From: Cocos nucifera
Lineage: Eukaryota > Streptophyta > Magnoliopsida > Arecales > Arecaceae
Reading direction: 5' to 3'
Assembly: GCA_006176705.1 (NCBI GenBank)
Contig: QRFJ01001906.1
Coordinates: 62,001 to 126,000 of the forward strand
DNA: 64,000 nt
The translations under genes and the position numbers were made by a program. The notes under the pieces are model-generated. The model searched no databases. It saw only the letters and a list, made by a program, of their open reading frames with translations, and was not told the DNA's origin. Positions 1-12,144 of this stretch are shown here, piece by piece. Positions within the stretch are counted from its first letter, which is position 1, and each line of letters starts with the position of its first letter.

Positions 1-1658
1 GAAGAATCAATAAGAATATATGTTTGAGTTTGACATAATTCCATATGAACATATTCGGGATGCAAGAAGATTGGAGGATCGAATTGCATGGCAATTTGCC
101 ATTGAAGGGTATTTTGGTAATTTATACCAAATTCTATGTCTTCAGGTAGGCATGATACGTTGCTAGACGTCAATCATGTCTTGTGGGTTTTCATGAATTA
201 AAATGATTAATTCACGAGTCAATTAGAAAGAGTTCTAATTTGACAACTTGGGTTGACATGAGTTTGACCTAAATTGATTAGATGGAGTCTAATCTAATCA
301 GGTCAACATGTATTTAGACCTACTGTTGGCTTAGATGTGGAATCTATTGGGTCATACATAAGGAAATTAACCAAGAATAGGTTTGGTTGGTTGGTTGGTT
401 GGACCAAAGGAACCAACTAGGGTTGCTAGGACACATGCTAGCACATGTGGCATAAACCCTAGCTCCTTAATTAAGGTGATTTGGTTAAAATCTTGTTGAA
501 TTGGCTAACCCAATTGAGTTATTAATTAATTTGGGTTAGGTTCTGACTTGGACTACATTTATCTGGATTTTATTGGACTTAATTCAGCCATTTGGGGCGC
601 CATATATAGAGTCCAAATTGATTGGAACTCTATCAAGTTCTGCGCCACATGGATAAGGCTGAAATTGTTCCATTTGGTTAAGGGGTCTTAAGAAGTCCTT
701 TTAATATGAAATCAACGCCTATCTAAAGCCCTCTCAGCCCTCTATCAGTGTGGTACAAAGTTTAAAGTGTACCATGGCCAGATGGGGAGTGAGATGCCCC
801 TTATGTCTTGGTGTGTGTGGGATGAAGCAGCAAAGAGTCGCAACTTCACGCTGTTATTTCTTCGTATTGGGATATATTCATGCCTTGAAATTTGTGCCAT
901 AAGAAGCCTGGTTAAGATGGCTTTCCAAGTGGCAAAATCAGAGATTATCTGATTTGTGATGAGGCGCATAAGGCATCTCAAATTGCTGGTGGACACGATG
1001 GGAGGCTGAATCAACGTATCTAAAAATTAAGAGTCCTCATATAACTCTCTTAATTTTCTGATACGGTGATTTGAGGAACATGAGAATAGGTGTATCTAGA
1101 CCCTCTTGCGCCCCTCCTACAACAATAAATAGGGGGCGGTAGATTGGTTTAAGGTATTCCAACTCTATCCGATTAATTCCCTTCCTTCTTTTGTCAAGAC
1201 AAGGTCTTTTAAATAAAGACAAGGAGTCTTCTTTAGGACAAGAGTTTAGGAAGAGAATTAGGAGGAAATTAGAGGAAGGAAAAGAGGGTTTAGGAGTCCA
1301 AATAAAAGTCAAGAAAGGGGAGACCAAGTCCAAGTCAAGAAGTGGTCGAATCTAGATCAAACAGTGTGTTTGATCAAACCCAGTTTTAAGGTGTAGAACT
1401 CATCGACAAGGTTATTGGAGTCCTGTTCTTGGAGCAATTTCCATGTGGATCACCTGTGGAGGGCATATGCTTATGTGTCTGTGGAAATTAGGAATTTAGC
1501 GTAAAAGGTATTTATCTAAACTATATCATAATTATCTTATTAATTGTTCATTAGTTGTAATTTGTCAAGGGATCTTAGGTCTAGGGTTTCGGATGTTTTG
1601 GGTTTCATGATTATAAAATTTTGAAATCCACTACTCCATGGCGCTACCGCAACCAACA
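1..1658 (+). mobile_element. LTR (3' part), long-LTR retrotransposon, probably copia
   Basis: This stretch aligns over its length with the internal and 3' part of the LTR at 3857-6298. Shared blocks include the bases around 85-200 versus about 4670-4790 and the 'gacaaggagtcttctttagg' block near 1220 versus 5860. A TATA-like 'aataaatagg' near 1125 matches 'tataaatagg' near 5740 in the other copy, so the LTR reads on the + strand. It ends in CA at about 1658, and the next bases are not a recognisable primer-binding site, so it is likely a solo or truncated LTR. Its first roughly 730 bases lie outside the window. A short (TTGG)n run sits at about 382-402. Confidence 0.6.
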
Positions 1659-2073
1659 GTGGCATGGTGGTTGCTGTGGTAACAAAGAGGAGCAGTGTGA
1701 CTTGGACAAAGGGGGTCTGGGTCTTAGAGTGGGGGATGGATCTGCTTGAGATAGGGTGATTTGGAGAAAGGGGCCAGGAACTTAGGGTGGCACAGGATGG
1801 GTCCACTCCACTATTTAAGAAAACTAAAAAGCAACCTCAGATCATAAATGCAGAAGATAAAAATAATAGTACCAAATAATTTTTTCTTATTTTTTGAGTT
1901 TTTGCTTTTCAAAAAAAAAGAGGTGATACGAAATTTGCCCTAATCTTTCATAATTGAGATGCTTAACAATCTTTCTTTTCCATAATTGTTATGAAGGCTG
2001 ATTCTTTTCTTTGATATTACACTAATTTAATTTATTTTTCAATAAAACAACTTATGTTCTTGTCCTTCCTCAG
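1659..2073 (+). other. Intron segment upstream of TIM21 exon
   Basis: No coding signal is seen. The final part is pyrimidine-rich and ends in the acceptor 'ccttcctcag' at 2064-2073, directly before the TIM21 exon. The 5' end of this intron lies outside the window, so the upstream intron is at least 2 kb long and contains the LTR at 1-1658. Confidence 0.5.
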
Positions 2074-2255
2074 GAGATGAGAAAAGACTTATCCACGGTT
2101 GAAGATCCATTTGATGCTCCTACGTACAATATTCCAGAAAAACCAGTGACATTTGCAGAGGGTGCTTCATATAGTGTTATAATACTTGCAGGGCTGGGCC
2201 TTGCAGCCTTGGCTGTATATGCCGTTTTTAAAGAGTTAATCTTTGAGCCAAAAGA
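2074..2255 (+). CDS. TIM21: TIM21, internal exon with transmembrane segment (partial gene)
   Basis: This exon encodes the membrane-anchor part of TIM21, a subunit of the TIM23 presequence translocase of the inner mitochondrial membrane. TIM21 is known to contact the TOM complex and respiratory-chain complexes from the intermembrane-space side. I recognise the plant TIM21 block beginning 'MRKDLSTVEDPFDAPTYNIP', followed by one hydrophobic helix at about residues 33-52 of the visible 169-residue product, then 'FKELIFEPK'. The exon follows acceptor 'cctcag' (2068-2073) in phase 0 and ends at donor 'gtaag' (2256), which splits a Glu codon GA|G completed at 25017. The ATG at 2077 is internal, because plant TIM21 has an N-terminal presequence that must be encoded upstream. 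The exon has no stop or frameshift, unlike the surrounding repeats. Confidence 0.9.
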
Positions 2256-3104
2256 GTAAGGTTCTTTTCCTACTTGTTATATTCATAACTTAGTTTTAAG
2301 TATTATATGAAAAGTAAAACATAGCACACAAATTGCAAGTTTCTAGTTTATGCTAACACTCCTGATAACTGTCCAGAGCCCTGTTATAAAAATTCTATGA
2401 CTGATATCAAGTTGACTTCTGGTTGTGGAAAGCACACAAGTCATGAACAAGTGGGGCTTTGATACCATTGGTAGGAAAAATTCTGTTAGAAAAGTTTGTT
2501 ACAGCTGACCTGCATTGGGATCAGACTGTGGATATGCTTTGCGCCACCTTGTTCGTAGATCCAAGGCATATTGAGTAATCATGCTAAAAAATCAATTACA
2601 GCCTATCCATCCAATGCTCATTGACTTTTAGCTCCAATATGCTAATTGCTGGGACTCTTTTGTCATGTCCTAAAAGGACATTTGTGTCATGTTATCAAAA
2701 TGAAACTCAAAGAGTTTGATTTTGCAGGCAACCATATCTGTATTAATAAGATATGCATGCATGCTTTTAGCAATCTGAGTTTGCTACATCCAAGTATTGA
2801 GAGATAATATTCTGAAAAGTGCAAACTCAAAAAAGTATTTCTAACTGTGTTAGAGTGGAGTTATGATGATAGTGTTGATCCTATTATTATTTGTTTCAAT
2901 GGTAGGATACTAAAATATATAGTCTGTGACTATTTGTTAATCATCTAATTTACCAATGTCGTAGAACAAATGGTCTTGAACATGAGCTGCTGATTTTATC
3001 AGCATACTAACCAGGTATCTAAAATCAAGCAAGTCTGCATATATGCATTCATATGTTTGTTAGAATGGGGAGAGGACATATATATAGGTAGAGTTTGCAT
3101 ATCA

Positions 3105-3795
3105 AGTATGGGCCAAACCATGGATCGTTGTGCCAGTACCAATTGCCTGGTGGCATAGTTTGGTATGCTCCATGCCGTTCCATGTTGGGCCATATTGATA
3201 CAAGAGAGAGGGTAGGGGAGAGGGAGAACGGGAGAGAGGAACAGAGAAAGAGAGAGAGAGAGAGGAACAGAGAGGGTGGATGGCTGGAGGAAGTTGGAGG
3301 AAGGCTGTGAAGGGTTGGGGAGGGGTAGAGGAAGGGCTCCGCCCTCTAGTTCCTCTATTTCATTCGAAACAAGGGTTCTGAAGGGGCCCTTTTTTTATTT
3401 TAAATAAGTTAAGTGAAGCTAGCAAGGGATTGCTAGCTTCACTTAACTTCTTCAGAATAATAATGGGGCCTCCCTTTGAAACCTCTATTTCGAACAAAGA
3501 AGGGAACCGAAGGGTGGAGTCCTTTCTTCGCCCCTCTGTGTCCCTCCTCAACCCTATGCAACTCTCCGTCGACCTCTGTTGATTGTTCACCACCTTCCCT
3601 CTCCCTCCCTTCCTTCTTTTCCCTCTCCCTCCTTGCCCCCCCTCTTTTTCTTCTGTTTCCTTCTTCTTGTCCCTCTTCCTCCTAGATTCTTGATGTGAAG
3701 GCCAGAACCGTCTGCTGTCGGTATGGTTCAGTATGCTCTAAATTGGGTGGTTTGGAGCGGTTTTGCTAATGCTCCAAATACTAATGAACTGCAAG
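3105..3795. repeat. Foldback (long inverted-repeat) element
   Basis: A perfect 20-bp stem, 3406-3425 paired with 3430-3449, has a 4-base loop. It continues outward as an imperfect palindrome: 3334-3405 pairs with about 3450-3522, and 3311-3333 with about 3523-3557. Further out, a purine-rich left arm (3205-3290, GAGA-rich) faces a pyrimidine-rich right arm (3595-3685). Still further, 'ggtatgctccatgccg' on the left resembles the reverse complement of the segment near 3715-3740. This is foldback or MITE architecture. Outer limits are approximate and no target-site duplication was fixed. Confidence 0.6.
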
Positions 3796-3856
3796 TGTAG
3801 TGTGTCGGATCTGGGTTATTGTATGACCTGTTGTGTGACTGCACAAACATTATATA

Positions 3857-6298
3857 TGATAGGAATAGGCCCTACAAGCCAATCAAAATATGTATTTTGA
3901 TGGATTATTCTTTTAGTCTTTCAGACTCATGTAATGATATTTTTACAAATAAATAAAGGCATTTATATTTCATCATATGCTGCATCTTATTGTTTGTTTG
4001 AGATTTTGCTGAACCCCATAGATTAAGGCTATGGTTTTAGGGTTATGATGAGATCTAAAATCTTAGAACCCTAATCTAAAATATTTCTGATCGATGGAAC
4101 ATTGAGTTGGGGATCAATGTTTTCGAAAAGACTGGCACATCCTATGTATGCTCGATGGAGAGGGTGATTGATCTCACAATCATTTGTATGAGACATTAAT
4201 ATAAGGACATGGGTGCTCATTAGAGAATGAGTTCACTGAATTTATCCGACTTGAGAACATCTTATAAAGTTTTACTTGTCAAGAGATGTTTCTCATAATG
4301 GGAGTTGTGTATGTAATCCTCTGACTTGAGACTATTATGGAACCTTGTATGCATGAATTCATATTTTGATTCATGCTCATTCATGACTTAATTATGTATG
4401 AGATGTTCTAGATATGGTGGATTGCATATGAAGGTTGTGAGTAGATCGACATGGAATCGATCACTCCTTGTGATAGGAGATCGCATCCTACTTGTTTCAA
4501 TCATATGATGATTCAGGAAGTCTTTGATTAAAGCATAATGAATATTAAAAATGATTTCTAATGTTTTATTAATTGAATCGTCATTATAAGATTGAGAGAA
4601 ATATAAATATGATATTGGATTTGACATGATTTCATATCCAGAGTCATATTCGAGATGCAGGGTGATTGCAGGATCGAATTGCATGGCAACTTACCACTGA
4701 AGGGTATTTTTGGTATTTCTATCAAAATTTCATATCTTTCAGGTAGACATGATACGCTGCTAAACGTCAATCTTGTCTTGTGGGTTTGATCGAATTAAAG
4801 AGTTCAATACGATCACCAATTAGAAAGGATTCTAATTGTTCGAATCAGGTCAACTCGATTTGACCTAAATTGGTTAGATTGGTTTCTAATCAAATTAGGT
4901 CAACTTGCATCCAGACCCATTACTGGCTAGATGTGGAATCCAATGGGTCATACACAAAGAAAATTGATCAAGAATCTAATTGGATTAGATCATGTTTGCA
5001 AGTGGAACATGCTAGCACGTGTTGCAAACCCTAACTCTAGCATTCGAATCAGATTCGAATTTATCTCTAGTTTGGGCTAATTAGATCTAGTTTAATCCAA
5101 ATCTGATTTGGGTTCCTAGTTGGGTTGATCTTTGGCTGATTGGGCCATAGGATGGGCGCTTCTTATCAGTATCCCATGCGCCAGAGAATCTCTCTCTTGG
5201 CGCGTGAGGATTATTTTATGCGCAAGGGTCATTTGGTGCATGATTTGAATTGGCGCCAACTTCCTTCTTATCCAATGTTTGTTTCACGTATTTTTTATAT
5301 GGTGTGGACTTCAGATTCAGAGGAGGCGCAGAAGACTCCTGCTTGTGAAACTCCTTATTAGTTATTTGGTTTTTTGGATAGACTTATAGTCCTTGCCGCC
5401 CCTCCTCTTGTTGGTGCCACTTGGACTTTGAATCTTTGACTCATTCCACGCCTACCATCTGATGGCGCCTCCTATAAGGGCCATTAGATGGTCTTTAAAA
5501 TCTGATCTCAACCCTTCAATTATTTGGTGCCACATTTGTGAAGTCTTGCGACACTTCGGAAAGCACCGTGAAATTATTGTTGCATGGAAGAGTCCTTCTG
5601 CGAGAAGACGTCTCTTCGGATTAATTTCCTTTGCCTTCCATGTGTCCTGAGATTCAGATGGGGCGTGAGATTTTTGAATAGGCGTGAGATAAGAGAAAGG
5701 GAAGGGTGTGAGATATTGTGGATGACACCCCTATGTAGGTTATAAATAGGGGTGTGTGCCGGGGTTCATTTCAACTCTCATCCTAATCCTTTCTTTTTTA
5801 CACACTCTCCCTATTGTCCAATTGTTTTCTTCCTTCTCTTGTTAAGACAAGGTCCTAATAAGGACAAGGAGTCTTCTTTAGGACAAGGGTCTAGGAAGAA
5901 AATTAAGGAAGACAAGGAGAAAAGAAAGGAAGAGAGAAGGAAGGCTAGGAGAAAGAAAGCAAGGTTTAAGGAAGTTCTGCCCGATTAAATTCTTGGAAGA
6001 AGAATTTAAGGAATTAATTATTTTTAGGAGTTAGAGGCTTGATCAAGTCCCCGTGTGGATCAATGTTGGAGGGTGAACATATGGGCACCTGGTAGAACCC
6101 CTATCGAATCTTTGCCGGAATTCTGACTTGAACTAGGGTTAAGCAATTCAGGTATTTTTCTATAACCTATGTTTATGTTATAAATGCATATTATATGATT
6201 TTAATTTAATAAGGAGGTCCTGGGTTAGGGTTTGATTTTAGGATTCTACTAAAAATGCTTTGAAATCTGTGCTTCCGTCCTAGTCATCAAACTCTACA
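3857..6298 (+). mobile_element. Solo LTR, long-LTR retrotransposon, probably copia
   Basis: The 2442-bp segment begins TGATAGG, ends CTCTACA, and is flanked by ATATA at 3852-3856 and 6299-6303. That fits a 5-bp target-site duplication, although the motif is low-complexity. No primer-binding site follows the 3' end and no internal coding region is attached, so it is a solo LTR left by LTR-LTR recombination. A TATA box 'tataaatagg' sits near 5740 on the + strand. It shares its 3' two-thirds with 1-1658. Confidence 0.65.
5738..5748 (+). promoter_or_regulatory. TATA box of the solo LTR
   Basis: 'ttataaatagg' is placed about 560 bases before the LTR 3' end. The other long LTRs in this window carry a TATA box at a similar distance from their 3' ends (near 33575, 52943 and, on the minus strand, 58885). 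This fits the retrotransposon's own polymerase II promoter. Confidence 0.5.
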
Positions 6299-8446
6299 AT
6301 ATATGTATGTATGTATGTATATGCATATGTATATGTATATGTTGATCTTTTATACTTTTGTAGTCCCTATTAAACATTATGTTGTTAGCAGTTATACATG
6401 CCAACTTGTAAATTTCATTAATGTAATAACAGTATACAATAGGGAGAAAGAACTAGGTCATGTAGAAATCATCCTTTTATGTAAGCCCTGAGCAGGCTAG
6501 GTAGCTTGGTTACAAGTGCATGATGGACTTGTTGGCAGGTATTGACTAGGTGACAACCTGCTGTTGCATTGTGTTCAATCAGATGTTCATCAAACCCCTT
6601 CTGTATATGAGTCCAGACTAACCATGATTTACAAAACAGCCCAGGCACTTGCCTAGGTGCTTGCTTTAGGCAGATCATCCCCCCCCGGCACCTTGCGTGG
6701 GCCTAAGTGGTCCATGAAGGTGGTACTCGGTCCAACTTATTTTAACTCTACCACTTTCCCCTTCCCCCTATCCCCCTTTCCTTCAAATCCACTGTGCTTC
6801 TAACCCTAAACCCTAGCGATGGCTGTGGTTGTTGGTCAAAGATCGATGGTCGCTGAGCAGTGGAATTGATTGATGATATAGGCTTTGACAAAAGTAAGTT
6901 TATTCCCTCCCCACCCCCCACCACCCTGCCCCTCTCTCTTTTTTTGTTCTTTTCTCCTTCGTGATCTCTTTTTCCCCACTTTTTTGTTTTTAAGATGTGG
7001 TGGAGCCAGCTCTGGCCGTGCTGATGCTGATTTACCATGGAACAATGGCTTTTGCTGCTGTCAGTGGTGCCGTCGGCAGCACCCACTGCTAGCACGGGTT
7101 GTGGTCGAGCAGTCACCTAGATGCCCGCCTAGCTTCTAGATGTTGAGCACCTTCCCAGCTTCCCACCTCACTTCTCCTGTGTTTTAAAACATTGAAACTG
7201 ACCAAGATATGACCTCGTGCCACCCCTAATTATGCATAGGTTATGCTTTGATACACAAACATTTACAGTTTCTCCTCATGTTGTCATGTTTCAGATTTTA
7301 GGAATGTATTGTAGTTGCATGTATATGTGCTTTTATGCAACATTGGTGTTTGAGTTAACCATATGCTAGTCAAATGTGAATTCTTTGGTTCTTTATATTA
7401 AATTCAAATAAAATCATGTCTAATTATCTTTTCAAAATCATTTTATTTTCATCAGTTCTTCAACATCCCTTCTCAAAATGATGCATATCCAGGCAACTTT
7501 ATGTTGGCTTATAACTAAAACATAGAAGGTTTTTTAGGAATTCTAGGCCATACAAGAAGCGCTGGTTGATAGTGGTGTTGAATACTAGATAGTGAAGTTT
7601 GAATTGAATCTGATTGCTGTGGAAGAACTAGAAAATAATTAATCAAAAGAGTAAAATTTTGATAGGCATACTCTAGGTTTGTTTGAGATGCAAGGAAGAC
7701 AAGGAGTAGAGCTTCAATTACTTAAATGGGATGGTATTGTAGTGCCAATGCGGGCTTGATTTGTTGATTACTTATTTGGTAGGAGTAAACAGTAAAGCGC
7801 TCTAAGACCAAACTTTGTTTGTGTGATGGGACATTGTCATTACAGTTGTTTGGTGATGTAATATTAGTGTTAGTCTTAGAGAGACAAGTTGTAGGGGCAG
7901 CACACTGCAGGGGTTATAATGCAGCAAGAATATCTTTTTAGTTGTTTAATATGTGATGTTAGAATCATCAAATTTATGGTGCCAAACAGGTTCTGGAACA
8001 ATGCCACTTCTTCCTTTTGCCACTCTCAACCAAAAAGCCTCCCCTTTTCTATAAAATCTTATTGACTTATTCCCATGCTTGCTCTTTTTCCTGGTAAATC
8101 CTTTCGGGGTTATAATTTAAATTTATTATCTATATGTGTAGCCTTTTATTCCTTAGTTGTTTGTTATTCATTATCTAACTTTAGAGTAGTTGTTAGATTC
8201 TTTCTATCTTTTATCTCATGAAAATAGAAGCAAATATGGAGCACAACTTTAGGACATCTCTGCAGAAGGATTAACAGAATTCTTGCACCCATTTGTCATG
8301 TTAATTAAAGTCTGTGCAATTTGTAGATTGCACCATTTGACAGGTATATTGGTGATGTATGGACTTGCACAAGAGTCGGATTCGAATGCATGTCAAAGTG
8401 TTTGACTTGGCAAGAGGAAAAAGGAGATATCGGAATGTGTCAAAGT
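6299..8446. other. Intron sequence without recognisable gene
   Basis: It starts with a (GTAT)n/(AT)n microsatellite (about 6300-6342). Near 6640-7190 there is GC-richer DNA with 'aaccctaaaccctagcgatggct' (about 6802-6824), which looks like a plant gene 5' leader and start codon. That reading frame stops after about 16 codons. The end 'gttttaaaacattg' near 7181-7194 and the CCTAGG-containing stretches resemble hAT-type ends, but no partner terminus was found. The rest is featureless intron. Confidence 0.35.
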
Positions 8447-8567
8447 TAAAAAATATATTTAACTATTATATAAAAGAAATAATGAAAGATATTACATCCT
8501 AAGGTCTAAAAAATATATTTAACTATTATATAAAAGAAATAATGAAAGATATTACATCTTAAGGTCT
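8447..8567. repeat. 60-bp tandem duplication
   Basis: Two adjacent copies of a 60-bp AT-rich unit (8447-8506 and 8507-8566) differ by a single base ('catcct' versus 'catctt'). The near-identity marks a recent local duplication. Confidence 0.9.
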
Positions 8568-9079
8568 CTTTATATGCATGTTTCTCATGATTAGCATAAG
8601 GACCTTCGAAGATGATATTTTGCAAAGTTATTTTAAAATTTACATTCTTGACCAATCTCTCAAAAGAATAAAAGAGACAATTAATATTTTTTATTTAGAT
8701 ATGTGCATGGTGCAAATTCTAGGAGTTGAATGCAAGTGTCTGGTAACACACTACTGTTTATGTTTGGAGGAAAGAAACAATTCTCTCTAGTTATGGATGC
8801 AAAGAGTGGAGAACTTCCTAATTTTGTGCTTCAAGGACATATGGGTGATGTTAGAAACCAAAAAACAAGGGACAAGCTAGGGAAGAAGGCTTTGGTAACA
8901 CCAAGTCTATTTTAAAATATTAGACTAATGGCTAAGGGAGAAATGATCGCTGACAAAATTCATCCATGGCTGGTTAAAATACCATGCTCTGTCACAACCA
9001 GATCATGGATTCTTGTTTCCCTCAGAAGGATGAGAAAAGAGCCAAAATAATCCACTTAGTGAGCATTCTGGAGCTTACT

Positions 9080-9270
9080 TCTTTTTGTCTTTTGGTTGGT
9101 GGAAAGGGCCTCTAGGCAATGGGCTACACAATGTGAGGTACCCCTCCCCCAAATACCTCAATCTGGTGAAGGCGGGATTCTATCCTAGGTCATTTGGTTC
9201 ACAACTACCAAAGACTTTACCAACTTGGTAGGTTGGCACCTTCAACCGATGTTCCCATGATTGTAGCCCT
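9080..9270 (-). mobile_element. Probable tRNA-derived SINE
   Basis: Read on the minus strand, an A-box-like 'ccaagttggtaaag' (9215-9228) is followed about 30 bases later by a B-box-like 'ggatagaatcc' (9175-9185, versus consensus GGTTCGAATCC). A unique body and an A-rich tail toward 9080 come next. This order and spacing is that of a tRNA-derived SINE with an RNA polymerase III promoter. The boundaries are approximate and no target duplication was resolved. Confidence 0.45.
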
Positions 9271-11209
9271 AATTTTTTTCATTACAAGAAACTTGATGAC
9301 ATAGTGTTATGGCACTAGAAATCAGTCCATGCTAGATTTTGCTTTTGATGATCAAATCATTCAGAACAAGTCTCCAAAGTGGTAGTATTTAGCTGGAGAA
9401 ATCTTCTAAATTCAACATTGCAAAAATTGAGCAGTATGTGTTGGATGGAATATGGAGTACAAATGTGCAGCAAGTTTGTTAATGCAATTAATTACAGTAG
9501 AATACTTGTATATGGTTGTGTGTATGTGACATGTAAACACTGAAAAAACATAACATACGTAAAACCAGTGGTAATTCTATTATCACTTTTGTTCTTGTTC
9601 AAAGAAACCTTGAATCTTCCAAGAAAGTCCATTAATCTGGATTTTCACCCTGGAGCTGAATTACATAGGTCACACATTCTAGGGATCATGCCACTTACAA
9701 GGGTGACCCATGATGTTGGCTTTCAGACGATCTTTGCTAGAAATGCTCGATTCTGCCTGTGATGTGATTTTATGATGTTTACCATATGATGTTTGCTAAA
9801 AATGTTTGATGCTTCCTGTGATTTCCAAATAATGCAAATTTCTTATGTTTTAATTGGGATGTTGAAATCTTGTTGACTACCAATTTCAAGATTTACTGCA
9901 TGCTTTGGCCCAGCCTAGCAATTGCCTAGGCAATTAGGTGACCGCATAGGTTTGTACAAAATTTGTAAAAAAAATATGCTTCATGCATTTCAATTATCGA
10001 TCAAAACTCATTTTTCTTTTTTTATTTCTTGATAAAGGTATTGCTTTCAGTAAACTACACAAGATACAAAACTCTAGTTTCATCACTAGCAATTCATGCA
10101 TGACTTCTATTGAAGACATTTACTTTCAAGTTTATATCACAATTTTGTTTTTTGCACTAAACTTATGGAATATGACACCATTATTGACTGAGCTTAAATG
10201 ACAGATCACATATTCTTGGATGTGGATTGGGTTCAAATTCTGATACTGTTCTATATGGTGATGGATTTACAGTGAATCAATTTAGCCTAGTAAGCAAATA
10301 TAATCAATATAAATATTATAGTAAGCAAATACTTACAAGTAGACCATAAAAATTGGTTAATATGTACCATCAAATAATTCAACATCCAATGGGAATAAGA
10401 TGATTTAAAATGTAAAAGAGAGCAAATTAGCAAGTCTTTACCTACTTTGCCACAAAAAAAAAAGGCTTTCCTTCTTTTCCTAATTATGACTATTAAGAAA
10501 TTATTAAAAACAATAGAACAAAAGTTATAACAAACACTTGAAATATTGTAAAAGTAAGACAAAGCAGCTTATCTAGGTCACAAACATTTGAATTAAACAA
10601 CACAAATAGTTGTAACATAAAGAACAATGGTAAGAAATGGAGGCCCTACGAGAGAATCCTGTGCTCTTTCACATTCATGGTCTAAAAGGAAATGAAAGAA
10701 AGAGATCCCCAGCCCCTTTGACTTGGAGGCTTTGACCAACCCCATACCTTAGGGGTTTAACAACAGCACCAACAACAAAAGAATGAAAAGAAACAGAGAG
10801 GGAGGGGCTATGTTGTTTCTGGTCTCTAAAGTTAAAGCATTGTTTTTGTTGTTGTTGTTGTTGTTTCTTTTTTTTCTAGGGTGGAGGGGGAGGACCAAGC
10901 TGAATGCTCCTGTGACCTTCGTTCCCTCACCATTAATTGAACTTTTCTGGCCACATGTGAGGACCATTTGGGGAGAATATAAGGAAGATGGAGCTTACTT
11001 TCCTGCACTAGGTCGAGAGGTAGGAGTGAAGCAGGTCCCTCCTTGGAGTATAAGGGTATTAAAGGTACTCTAGAGGTAGTGGTCATCTTTACCTTTTTTT
11101 TTTTTTTCACTTGTAAAAATAAAAAGCAGTAAACAAATGACAGAAGTAGCATTTATCAGAAATTTTAATTGTTAATGCGACTATCTTTCAAAATCTAATG
11201 GTTGGAGCT
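9271..11209. other. Intron sequence without recognisable gene
   Basis: No protein family was recognised. It contains a (GTT)n run at about 10843-10864 and poly-T tracts. The longer open frames here include a low-complexity leucine run encoded by that GTT repeat and do not look like genes. Confidence 0.4.
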
Positions 11210-11214
11210 GAATG
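11210..11214. repeat. Target-site duplication (left) of gypsy element
   Basis: GAATG immediately precedes the left LTR and is repeated at 22141-22145 immediately after the right LTR. Confidence 0.85.
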
Positions 11215-12095
11215 TGATGCAGGGTAAAAGTCTAGGAATGATGGATCTAGAATTAGAACTAGTGCAATGCAAATTCTACATGCACAAATGCAAAACTGAA
11301 ATCTGAATTTGACGCAAGTTAATTTTAACAATGAAATCTTATGAAAAAACACTAATAGCAAGAATCCCAAATAGAATTAAACGAGCAAAGAATTGGAAAG
11401 GCTGAAAATTTACTGAGGCTCATGAGGATGGTTGTCAGTTCTACTCAAATATGGAGTTTGTTAAAATTCTTGCAAGGTTCAAGCCTCTGCTTTTCCATTA
11501 GATGTCGGATCTGAAGGTGGGAGGGTTAATGTTTCTGGAGTTGGTGATCAGAATTGGAGAAGTCGGCATGGTAAAGTTGTTGAGCTATGTCGGGATGGCG
11601 TGGCGGTAGGTCAGCATCACGATCGGTAGTAGATGTAACTTGATTGAGGGAAGAATGAAGTGAACAAAATAGTCGAAACAAATTTGGGAATCACTCCCGT
11701 ATGGCCTCACATCGTTCGATGCAAAGTGCGAAGGCAAACATTTAAGAGGAAAATTTTTTTTTCTTCTTCCTTCATGAATACAATGTATCCTTATTTATAT
11801 AACATTAGCTTAACCAATTTATGAAACTAACTAGATAACAACTAAACAAAATAAAAAATAACAACTTGAAACAAATCCCTAACAAAATATCCAAAATAGC
11901 TCGAAACAAATCCCTAACAAAATATCCAAAATAACAACTTGAAACAAATCCCAACAGCTAATGGAACTAGTCACATTCATTGAATGTGGATGGACTCAAC
12001 CGGGGATAAAAGGTGCGAGCCCGTTATCAAGCTAGATGCTTGAATTTCGAAGGCGATGGCGCACGTAGGTTTGAAACGTGCTCGATTTTGCATCA
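11215..12095 (-). repeat. 3' LTR of gypsy element
   Basis: Begins TGATGCAGGG and ends TTTTGCATCA on the + strand. It aligns throughout with 21285-22140, for example the shared 'gggtaaaagtctaggaatga' block at the start. It contains an internal near-duplication of about 40 bp around 11870-11950 ('caaatccctaacaaaatatc' twice). Purines just inside it ('gaccaggagagt' on the minus strand, about 12096-12107) are a weak polypurine tract. Confidence 0.88.
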
Positions 12096-12144
12096 ACTCT
12101 CCTGGTCTTCAAAAAATCGGCTCCCATGAATGGATCGTAATATA

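Noticed and set aside
3476..3685. Ser/Pro/Leu-rich 69-codon frame
   Set aside because: Lies in the pyrimidine-rich arm of the foldback element.
10783..11073. 96-codon frame with a Leu run resembling a signal peptide
   Set aside because: The Leu run is produced by a (GTT)n microsatellite. The rest matches no family, and antisense frames of similar length exist.
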